DNA of 22,386 nt from a virus, in IMG/VR virus record IMGVR_UViG_3300042397_000222, positions 1 through 22,386 of that record; one strand, written 5' to 3'. The notes under the pieces were generated by a model. It was not told the DNA's origin and made no database searches. It saw nothing but the letters and a program-made list of their open reading frames with translations. The position numbers and the translations under genes are program-made. Below, one piece after another: positions 14,462 through 20,797 of this stretch. Position 1 is the first letter of the stretch; every line of letters begins with the position of its first letter.

Positions 14462-15186
14462 CCTACACCGAGTTGATTGCCGCTATTCAGTCGTACACCG
14501 AGAACACGTTCCCGGCAACGTACCTGTATGACAATTCAACTGTGTCTCCCCAGACGCAGTTGAACACGTTCATTACACAGGCTGAGCAGCGCATCTACAA
14601 CACGGTTCAGTTTCCATCGTTGCGTAAGAACGTGACGGGTATCACATCAAATGGCAACAAGTACTTGTCGTGTCCGGCAGATTTTCTGGCGACGTATTCG
14701 TTGGCCGTTGAGACTGCGGACGGGCAAGAGTTCTTGCTGAACAAGGATGTGAACTTCATCCGTCAGGCGTATCCCAAGGCTACTGACACAGCGACACCCA
14801 AGTACTACGCTCTGTTTGGCCCGACAACCACAAACGACCCCAGCCCCGTCATCACCAATGAGTTGAGCTTCATTCTTGGCCCAACACCTGATGCGGCTTA
14901 CAACGTCGAGCTTCACTATTACTACTATCCCGAGTCCATCACAGTTGCAGCTTCTGGCCAGACTTGGTTGGGCGACAACTTTGATACCGTGCTGCTGTAC
15001 GGCTCATTGGTTGAGGCTTACACGTTCATGAAGGGCGAGCAAGACGTGATTGCTTTGTACGACGGTAAGTACAAAGAAGCTCTTGCATTGGCTCAGCGTT
15101 TGGGTGATGGTCTGGAGCGTAGCGACGCATACCGAAGTGGCCAGTTCAGAGTTCCTCCTCTGGCTCAGAATAACGGAGTGCGTTAA
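14458..15186 (+). CDS. Head-tail adaptor-like protein
   Basis: This 242-residue protein begins with MTYTELIAAIQSYTENTFP, a helix, then QLNTFITQAEQRIYNTVQFP, then a beta-rich middle (NKYLSCPADFLATYSLAVE; YYALFGPT; ELSFILGPTPDAAYNVELHY) and a helical end (LYGSLVEAYTFMKGEQDVI; YKEALALAQRLGD). This helix-beta-helix layout matches a phage adaptor group that I recall from podovirus SU10-type particles; the family name should be checked by profile search. The role would be in linking the portal to the tail. Its start overlaps the preceding stop, and it has no good ribosome binding site of its own, which points to coupling. Confidence 0.72.
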   Translation: MTYTELIAAIQSYTENTFPATYLYDNSTVSPQTQLNTFITQAEQRIYNTVQFPSLRKNVTGITSNGNKYLSCPADFLATYSLAVETADGQEFLLNKDVNFIRQAYPKATDTATPKYYALFGPTTTNDPSPVITNELSFILGPTPDAAYNVELHYYYYPESITVAASGQTWLGDNFDTVLLYGSLVEAYTFMKGEQDVIALYDGKYKEALALAQRLGDGLERSDAYRSGQFRVPPLAQNNGVR

Positions 15187-15608
15187 TGGCGTTTACCGGC
15201 AACTATTCATGCAACACCTTGCGTACCGCGCTGATGAACGGCACGATGAATTTTTCATCTGATGTCTTCAAGCTGGCTCTGTACACAAATGCTGCAACAC
15301 TGGATGAAACGACCACGGGCTACACAGCTACAGGCGAGGCTTCTGGTGGGAATTATGTGGCTACCGGGCAAGTAATTGCCGCCACCGTCTCCACAGCCAC
15401 GACAGCGGCTGGGAGCGTTGTTTATGTCACGTTTGCAGCGCCAGCTTGGACTGGAGTAATCACTGCTCGCGGTGCATTGATATACAACAATACCACTGGG
15501 GATGCAGTCTGCGTTCTGGACTTTGGTAACGACAAAACCTCAACTTCAACTTTCACTGTGACGATGCCTGCTAATACCAGCACATCGGCACTCATTCGGC
15601 TTGTATAA
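15186..15608 (+). CDS. Beta-rich structural (tail) protein
   Basis: This 140-residue protein begins MAFTGNYSCNTLRTALMNG and continues with FKLALYTNAATLDETTTGY, then a Gly/Thr/Ala-rich beta region ending PANTSTSALIRLV. The pattern 'start of a small tail protein that takes an expected value such as F-K-x-A-L-Y-T-x-A-A-T-L' is familiar from phage tail or fibre-base proteins. GGAG at 15175-15178 lies 7 bases before the ATG, and the ATG overlaps the previous stop by one base. No enzyme motif is seen. It probably starts the fibre and tail-tip block. Confidence 0.72.
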   Translation: MAFTGNYSCNTLRTALMNGTMNFSSDVFKLALYTNAATLDETTTGYTATGEASGGNYVATGQVIAATVSTATTAAGSVVYVTFAAPAWTGVITARGALIYNNTTGDAVCVLDFGNDKTSTSTFTVTMPANTSTSALIRLV

Positions 15609-15617
15609 GGAGCGACT

Positions 15618-16193
15618 ATGTTTAACGAAAAAGCAGCATCAACCGACACCGTCAGCGCAGGGCTGGTTGCTCGTACTGGAGCCGACTTTGGCGCTCGTGC
15701 GGGCGGCGTGTTCTATGTCGAGTGTTTTGACAAAGACGGCAACTTGAAGTGGAGTACTTCCAAGCATAACCTTGTGATGAACGAAGGCTTGCAAGACATG
15801 AACACGCAGTACTTCAAGGGCGCAACCTATACCGCCGCACTCTTTCTTGGCTTAGTTACCGGCCCCGGTTCTGGCACAACCTTTGCCGCAGCCGACACCT
15901 TGGCTTCCAAAGCATGGACTGAGTACACCGACTACGCCGGTTCACGCAAGGCTGTGACATTTGGTACGGCTACAACCGCAGACCCGTCTGTCATCAGCAA
16001 CTCTGCCGCGCCTTCTTCCTTCGCCATCTCTGGCGCTGGTGGCGTTATTGCAGGCGCGTTCTTGTGTACTGTGGCCAGTGGCACTTCAGGTGTTTTGTTT
16101 TCAGCCTCTGATTTTCAGTCCCCCGGCGACCGCACCGTTGTGTCTGGCGATACCTTGAATGTGACCTACACGTTCAGCCTCGACGCTGCTTGA
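15618..16193 (+). CDS. Beta-rich structural (tail) protein
   Basis: This 191-residue protein is preceded by AAGGAG at 15607-15612. The N-terminal half includes GGVFYVECFDKDGNLKWST and HNLVMNEGLQDMNTQYFKG, then AALFLGLVTGPGSGTTFAAA, a pattern seen in phage tail or fibre-associated proteins. The C-terminal half (SSFAISGAGGVIAGAFLCTV; GDTLNVTYTFSLDAA) is beta-rich and ends in alternating hydrophobics. No catalytic motif is visible. It likely acts with the preceding protein in the tail tip or fibre base. The exact role is unknown. Confidence 0.72.
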   Translation: MFNEKAASTDTVSAGLVARTGADFGARAGGVFYVECFDKDGNLKWSTSKHNLVMNEGLQDMNTQYFKGATYTAALFLGLVTGPGSGTTFAAADTLASKAWTEYTDYAGSRKAVTFGTATTADPSVISNSAAPSSFAISGAGGVIAGAFLCTVASGTSGVLFSASDFQSPGDRTVVSGDTLNVTYTFSLDAA

Positions 16194-16196
16194 TGA

Positions 16197-17420
16197 GTGT
16201 TTGGAACATCCGCATTTGCTGAAACCCCCTATGCTGCATTGCCAGCAGGGGGGCAAGTGCTTGATAGTTCTATTAGTGAATCGGCAACAGCCGCTGATCT
16301 AGCAGCGGTACTTGCAATATTTCAGTCCGCCCTTGCGGAAACATCGACGGCATCAGAAACTGTACTAGTTGCCCCGTCCACATTTACAACAATAATTGAC
16401 GAGTCTGCGCAGGGTAGCGAAACTGTATCTTCACTACCGATTTACGCCTGCGATATACAAGAAAGTGCGACTGCTGAAGACACGGTATCAACCCTCGCAG
16501 ATTTCTTGGCGGACATCACTGAGACTGCGGTGGCCGTGGATGACACAACAGCACTTGTTGATTTTGGGGTAAATATCCAAGAGCAAGCTGTCGGGGCGGA
16601 TGCGGTAGCTTCCAGCGCAGACTTCCAAGGCAGTATTTTGGAAACCGCCACTGGGGCCGATAGCGTAGCCGTAGCTGCTTCAAATTTCAACGCAGTAATT
16701 GCCGAACAAAGTTCCGGTTCGGAGACGGTTTCCAGTTTGGTTGACTTTGCAGCAGCCCTAGCCGAAGCCGCAACCGCCTCAGATTCCACATCAGCGTTGG
16801 TGGATTTTGCCGCCGCCATAGCCGAAGCTGCAACGGCGAGGGATGTTGCGTCTGCCTTGGTTGACTTTGCAGTGGCCATAACAGAGACTGCGCAGGCTTT
16901 TGACGCGGTAATAGGCGGGCTGGTGTATGTGGCATTTATTTCAGAGGTGGCTCAAGGGCTGGACACGCCGTCTTCAAACGCAGATTTCAATGCCGCAGTA
17001 GCTGAGCTTATTTCTGGTCTGGACACACCCAGCGCAGCCGCCGGGTTTGGTGTTGCGGTTTCTGAGGCTGCGGCTGGCTCCGACAGTACTTTGGTGGCCC
17101 CCTCCACCTTTAATGCCTCCGTCAGCGAAACGGCGCAGGTGTTGGACGCAGTGTTTGCAAGCGCAGCCTTTTTTGTTATTATTACTGAAGGTGCGGTGGC
17201 CGCAGATCAGATCATTGCACGGCTGCTTTGGGAGATCATCAACGATGCGCAAACAGCAGATTGGGGCAACATCAATGCTTCCCAGACAACGACTTGGGCT
17301 ACGATTGGGACAGCCCAGACCAACGGCTGGCAAGACATCAATTCTGCCCAGAATGCTGGTTGGACAGTCATCTACGACGGTCAAACTGACACATGGCAAG
17401 TAATTAAAACGCAGGGTTGA
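16197..17420 (+). CDS. Repeat protein: sixteen 20-21-residue repeats plus a C-terminal 11-residue repeat
   Basis: This 407-residue protein starts with GTG; the ATG at 16193 is in another frame and stops after nine codons. After a short N-terminus (FGTSAFAETPYAALPAGG), residues about 22-344 are sixteen degenerate repeats with the layout E-x5-D/E-x7/8-aromatic-x5. The conserved Glu recurs at 28, 48, 69, 89 and so on to 331, always followed six residues later by Asp or Glu. Residues 345-407 switch to a strict W-x2-I-x3-Q-x3 repeat with Trp at 345, 356, 367, 378, 389 and 400. This looks like a rigid fibre or beta-solenoid joined to a second repeating stalk. It is very acidic and almost free of Lys. 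A tail fibre or appendage shaft is inferred from neighbours. Confidence 0.78.
   Translation: MFGTSAFAETPYAALPAGGQVLDSSISESATAADLAAVLAIFQSALAETSTASETVLVAPSTFTTIIDESAQGSETVSSLPIYACDIQESATAEDTVSTLADFLADITETAVAVDDTTALVDFGVNIQEQAVGADAVASSADFQGSILETATGADSVAVAASNFNAVIAEQSSGSETVSSLVDFAAALAEAATASDSTSALVDFAAAIAEAATARDVASALVDFAVAITETAQAFDAVIGGLVYVAFISEVAQGLDTPSSNADFNAAVAELISGLDTPSAAAGFGVAVSEAAAGSDSTLVAPSTFNASVSETAQVLDAVFASAAFFVIITEGAVAADQIIARLLWEIINDAQTADWGNINASQTTTWATIGTAQTNGWQDINSAQNAGWTVIYDGQTDTWQVIKTQG
16260..17228 (+). repeat. Sixteen tandem coding repeats of 60-63 bases
   Basis: Each unit encodes 20 residues (three encode 21, where APSTF or AASNF replaces a shorter end). Conserved positions are Glu, then Asp/Glu six later, then Phe/Tyr (Trp once) at the unit end. 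At the DNA level only neighbouring units (for example around 16740-16870) are closely alike, so the array is old or under codon-level divergence. Confidence 0.85.
17229..17417 (+). repeat. 33-base coding repeat encoding W-x2-I-x3-Q-x3
   Basis: Six Trp codons are spaced at exactly 11 residues, Ile lies three residues after each Trp, and Gln lies seven after the first five. The last unit is cut by the stop. The unbroken 11-residue period suggests a hendecad-type helical or trimeric stalk. Confidence 0.85.
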
Positions 17421-17424
17421 GCAA

Positions 17425-19431
17425 ATGGCACTCGTAGTCAAAGATAGAGTTCAAGAAAGCACCACTACAACTGGCACTGGAACACTGACTCTTAACGGTG
17501 CGGTTTTTGGTTTTCAAACTTTTGCAATTATTGGCGACGGCAACGTCACATATTACGCAATTACAGACCCGGGTACGGGGAGTTGGGAAGTAGGTGTTGG
17601 CACATACACAGCTTCAGGCACAACGTTAAGCCGCACCACTGTTTTTGAATCCAGCAATTCTGGTAGTTTGGTTAATTTTGCCGCTGGGACAAAGAATGTG
17701 TTTTGTACATACCCGGCGGAAAGGGCGGTGTATTTAGATGCAGCAGGGTCTGCTGTAACTCTTTTAGATATTGGCACACTGGGCGCAAGCACTGCAAACA
17801 TCACAACGGCAAATATCACGTCCGGCACAATCACCACAACTCCGGTCAACAACACCGACATTGTCAACAAAGAATACGCTGACGCCATCGCATCCGGCAT
17901 TCACTTCCATGAAGCTGTAGCTTTAGCAACTACAACAACTCTACCAGCAAACACGTACAACAACGGTACATCCGGGGTAGGGGCAACGCTTACAGGAAAC
18001 GCTAATGGTGCTTTGTCTGTGGACTCAACACTTACTATTGTTGCGGAACGCATACTTGTAAAAAATGAAGCGGCGGGCGCAAATAATGGTGTTTACGTTG
18101 TTACTCAGGTTGGCTCTGCTGGAACACCGTACATACTGACCCGTGCAACTGACTTTGACACCGTTGGAACCGGCGTTGACCAGATTGACGAGGGTGACTT
18201 TTTCTTAGTGACCAGCGGCACTGCTAACGTCAATACCGCTTGGGTGCAGCAGACTGCTCCCCCGATAACGATTGGCACAACAGCGATTGTCTTCCAACAG
18301 TTTTCCGCCCCCATCACCTATACCGCAGGGACAGGGCTGAGTGAGTCCCCGTCCTACACATTCAATATTGCCAACACTGGTACGGCGGGTACGTATGGTT
18401 CAGCATCGTCAGTCCCAGTCTTTATTACCAACGCGCAGGGCCAAGTTACATCGGTCACAAATACAGGTATTGCTATTTCTTCGGCGGCAGTTTCAGGCTT
18501 GGCAGCTTCAGCAACAACGGACACAACTGATGCTTCAAACATTACTTCTGGTACGTTGGGCACTTCACGGTTGTCTGGCAGCTACACGGGCGTTACTGGA
18601 GTCGGTACTCTTACTGCTGGTACTTGGAACGCTACAACTATTGCTGCTGCTCGTGGCGGTACTGGTCAGTCCTCTTACGCTGTGGGAGACATTGTTTACG
18701 CAGATACGACTACGTCTCTGGCCAAGCTCGCGGATGTAGCAGTTGGTAACGCACTGATCTCTGGTGGCGTGGCTGCGGCTCCAAGCTACGGCAAGATTGG
18801 TTTGGCAACGCATGTCAGTGGAACTTTGCCTGTAGCAAATGGCGGAACAGGACAGACTACAGCCTTGATTCCGTCTGGTACTGTAATGATGTTTGTGCAG
18901 ACTGCGGCACCAACTGGTTGGACAAAAAGCACCACACACAACAATAAGGCTCTGCGCGTCGTGTCTGGAACAGCCGCATCTGGCGGTTCAGTAGCATTTA
19001 CCACAGCGTTCGCTTCTCAGGCAGTGTCAGGTTCGATTGGGAGTACAACGGCTACAGGCACTGTTGGAGGCACAGCCCTTACTGAAGCGCAATTACCCTC
19101 GCACACACACACTTTCAGTGGGACAACTTCAAACCCAAGTGTTAGCTTAACGGGCACCTTTGATGCGGGCAAACCTCCGGGTTCCAGCGGCATTTTTGCA
19201 ACACAAATTACCGGCCTCGCTGGCGGTGGTAGCGGGGCACAAGCCAGCGCCACTAGATATTCAATGAACGCCACGCACACCCACACCTATTCCGGTACAA
19301 CGGCAGGAGCAGGTTCGGGTTCGACCCACAGCCACACTTTTACAGGCACAGCGCATGACCACACATTCACGGGCACAGCAATTAACTTGGCTGTGCAGTA
19401 CGTTGATGTCATCATTGCAACCAAGGACTGA
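17425..19431 (+). CDS. Tail fibre protein with His-x-His C-terminal module
   Basis: This 668-residue protein has an N-terminal part (VVKDRVQESTTTTGTGTLTL; FAIIGDGNVTYYAI) typical of phage tail-fibre starts. A second recurrent fibre domain lies at about 145-290 (VNKEYADAIASGIHFHEAV; RILVKNEAAGANNGVYVVT). There follow repeat-like stretches with AARGGTGQSSY and LPVANGGTGQTT, a tail-collar-like segment (PSGTVMMFVQTAAPTGWTK) and a His-rich end: SHTHTFSG, ATHTHTYSG, STHSHTFTG, AHDHTFTG. His-x-His pairs at fibre tips bind metal in known trimeric fibres such as T4 gp12. The ribosome binding site is weak (AGGG about 9 bases away). It is probably the receptor-binding or collar fibre. Confidence 0.87.
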   Translation: MALVVKDRVQESTTTTGTGTLTLNGAVFGFQTFAIIGDGNVTYYAITDPGTGSWEVGVGTYTASGTTLSRTTVFESSNSGSLVNFAAGTKNVFCTYPAERAVYLDAAGSAVTLLDIGTLGASTANITTANITSGTITTTPVNNTDIVNKEYADAIASGIHFHEAVALATTTTLPANTYNNGTSGVGATLTGNANGALSVDSTLTIVAERILVKNEAAGANNGVYVVTQVGSAGTPYILTRATDFDTVGTGVDQIDEGDFFLVTSGTANVNTAWVQQTAPPITIGTTAIVFQQFSAPITYTAGTGLSESPSYTFNIANTGTAGTYGSASSVPVFITNAQGQVTSVTNTGIAISSAAVSGLAASATTDTTDASNITSGTLGTSRLSGSYTGVTGVGTLTAGTWNATTIAAARGGTGQSSYAVGDIVYADTTTSLAKLADVAVGNALISGGVAAAPSYGKIGLATHVSGTLPVANGGTGQTTALIPSGTVMMFVQTAAPTGWTKSTTHNNKALRVVSGTAASGGSVAFTTAFASQAVSGSIGSTTATGTVGGTALTEAQLPSHTHTFSGTTSNPSVSLTGTFDAGKPPGSSGIFATQITGLAGGGSGAQASATRYSMNATHTHTYSGTTAGAGSGSTHSHTFTGTAHDHTFTGTAINLAVQYVDVIIATKD

Positions 19432-19433
19432 CT

Positions 19434-19706
19434 TTGAAAATTGAGCCAAAAAATCAGTGCCCGCTAAATAACTTTGAGCCTTGCAAACAATTGGAGTGCG
19501 CTTGGTTTTTAAAAATTAGCGGCACAAACCCAAACACAGGGGAAGCCTTGGATGAGTGGGCGTGTTCGATTGCGTGGATGCCAATACTACTGATAGAAAA
19601 CTCACAGATGACTCGGCAAACAGGCGCGGCTATTGAGAGCTTTAGAAATGAGATGGTTAAGGCCAACGACGCCATGCACCATAAACTCATAGGTATAGAG
19701 AAATAA
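19434..19706 (+). CDS. Small Cys-containing conserved phage protein, TTG start
   Basis: This 90-residue protein starts with TTG three bases after the fibre stop. AAGGA at 19423-19427 lies 6 bases upstream, which supports this codon. The N-terminal third holds four Cys (C9, C17, C22, C44) in NQCPLNNFEPCKQLECAWF and EWACSIAWMP, suitable for a metal site or disulphides. The remainder is helical (SRQT-like MTRQTGAAIESFRNEMVKA). I recall similar proteins near tail-fibre genes in aquatic phages; none has a known role. The coding sequence is more AT-rich than the fibre genes around it. Confidence 0.7.
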   Translation: MKIEPKNQCPLNNFEPCKQLECAWFLKISGTNPNTGEALDEWACSIAWMPILLIENSQMTRQTGAAIESFRNEMVKANDAMHHKLIGIEK

Positions 19707-19707
19707 A

Positions 19708-20307
19708 ATGCCGCTAGTGAGCTACGAAAGCGCCAACTTATTCCCCACGCACGTATGGTCTTTTAAGGGGGACTACGTCTTTGAGGATGCCCTGCACCGG
19801 TGCTTAAAGATGCCCGACGAACAGCAAGGGCGCGTCAAGTCTAATCGAGGGGGCTTTCAAAGCGAAGCGTTTGCAATAGGCGATATTCCAGAATTAAATG
19901 CCGTCGAGATTTTTTTGAACGATTGTTTACGCGAGTTAGAGTTGTTAGCCGCGCAAAAATATAAATGCGCCATAAAACTGCGCGCGCAGTCCGGCGGCTC
20001 TTGTTGGGTCAATATAAATAAGAAAGGCGATTTCAACATCGCCCACACCCACCCCAATACGGCTTTTGCATTTGTTTGTTACTTGCAAGTAGACGACCCG
20101 GAAAGCAAGTTGGTGTTTAATCGCCCAGATTTATCCTTGCACTATCCTTTTGATAATTTTGAAACCAGCTTTTACGCAAAAGAAAGTTATTGTCAGGTGG
20201 CGGCGGGATTGGGCCTTATTTTTCCGGCATGGTTACAGCACGGGGTGTGCGAAAATAATAGTACGACTCCAAGGGTGTCCGTAGCTATCAATGTTGAACA
20301 GTATTAA
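19708..20307 (+). CDS. 2-oxoglutarate/Fe(II)-dependent oxygenase
   Basis: This 199-residue enzyme-like protein has the jelly-roll motif set of a family of putative 2OG-Fe(II) oxygenases (the PF13759 type). H113-x-H115-P (NIAHTHPNTAFAFVCYLQ) would provide proximal iron ligands. It is followed by strands ending KLVFNRPD, then LIFPAWLQHGVCENN with the distal ligand H178, and R189 (TPRVSVAINVE) for binding the 2OG carboxylate. Length and spacing fit a single small oxygenase domain. The reaction would hydroxylate a protein or small molecule using oxygen and 2-oxoglutarate; the substrate is not shown. It sits between two fibre genes. AGAG about 7 bases upstream is a weak binding site. Codon use is more AT-rich than its neighbours. 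Confidence 0.85.
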   Translation: MPLVSYESANLFPTHVWSFKGDYVFEDALHRCLKMPDEQQGRVKSNRGGFQSEAFAIGDIPELNAVEIFLNDCLRELELLAAQKYKCAIKLRAQSGGSCWVNINKKGDFNIAHTHPNTAFAFVCYLQVDDPESKLVFNRPDLSLHYPFDNFETSFYAKESYCQVAAGLGLIFPAWLQHGVCENNSTTPRVSVAINVEQY

Positions 20308-20321
20308 CTTCGGAGGTAGTG

Positions 20322-20711
20322 ATGGCCATTTCCTATACGTACACTGTTGTTTCTGTAGACGAGCCGTCTAACCGCATGGTGGTTTCATACGCTTCTGAAG
20401 GGTGCTCTACGGTAAACGAAAAAGTTCGTATGCCCATTGCGGGGATCGAATCGGTTGAAGATGTCATTAGCCTTCACGCCCCCTTGCCGTTTTGGAGAAC
20501 AGAAAAAGCAGTTACCGTGGTACCCCCTGTTGGGCTTTCTGGGGTATTGGCGGAGGTAGACGGCGCTGCGCCGCTTTCTGTCAAAGAACTGCGGCTAGAT
20601 GCTTATGTGGCAGAGGCCGACCCAATATTCTTCAAAGCACAGCGCGGCGAAGCAACGCTTGAGGAATGGCAAGCTAAGATCGCCGAAATCAGAGCACGCT
20701 TCCCAAAATAA
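20322..20711 (+). CDS. Short tail-associated conserved protein
   Basis: The frame also offers a GTG at 20319, but GGAGG at 20312-20316 lies 5 bases before the ATG at 20322, giving 129 residues. The N-terminal half is beta-rich (SYTYTVVSVDEPSNRMVVSY; RMPIAGIESVEDVISLHAPL), and the C-terminus is a helical tail (ADPIFFKAQRGEATLEEWQA; KIAEIRARFP) of a kind I recall from small phage proteins encoded beside tail fibres. A fibre-assembly or fibre-base role is possible. No cysteine pair, metal motif or membrane segment is seen. Confidence 0.75.
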   Translation: MAISYTYTVVSVDEPSNRMVVSYASEGCSTVNEKVRMPIAGIESVEDVISLHAPLPFWRTEKAVTVVPPVGLSGVLAEVDGAAPLSVKELRLDAYVAEADPIFFKAQRGEATLEEWQAKIAEIRARFPK

Positions 20712-20760
20712 TCCCCGTAATAGATAATCGCAGCATCTTTGAAGTGTTGAGTGTATGGTA

Positions 20761-20779
20761 AGCGGCAAAAACAGCCGCT
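20761..20779 (+). promoter_or_regulatory. Small GC-rich hairpin before the second fibre
   Basis: AGCGGC (20761-20766) and GCCGCT (20774-20779) form a perfect 6-bp stem with an A-rich 7-base loop. It ends four bases before the AAGGAG at 20784-20789. There is no T-tract, so it is not a typical terminator; it could protect the message or affect initiation. The rest of the 86-base gap (20712-20797) shows no convincing promoter. Confidence 0.4.
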
Positions 20780-20797
20780 CAACAAGGAGCAAATTAA

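Noticed and set aside
14458-16193. Programmed frameshift between tail genes, as in tail-assembly chaperones
   Set aside because: Each frame has its own start and stop with clean overlaps, and I saw no slippery heptamer followed by structure at the junctions.
16193-16222. ATG start for the repeat protein at 16193
   Set aside because: This ATG is in a different frame and reaches a stop after nine codons; the GTG at 16197 opens the long frame.
16442-16879. Minus-strand open frame of 145 codons over the repeat protein
   Set aside because: It merely mirrors the plus-strand tandem repeat (Ala/Ser/Lys-rich), with no start signals.
16260-17417. Repeat array considered as CRISPR or non-coding satellite
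   Set aside because: The period is 60-63 and 33 bases with coding constraint and no conserved direct repeats separated by unique spacers.
20761-20785. Rho-independent terminator before the second fibre
   Set aside because: The hairpin is not followed by a T-run; the next bases are C/A-rich and lead straight to a ribosome binding site.
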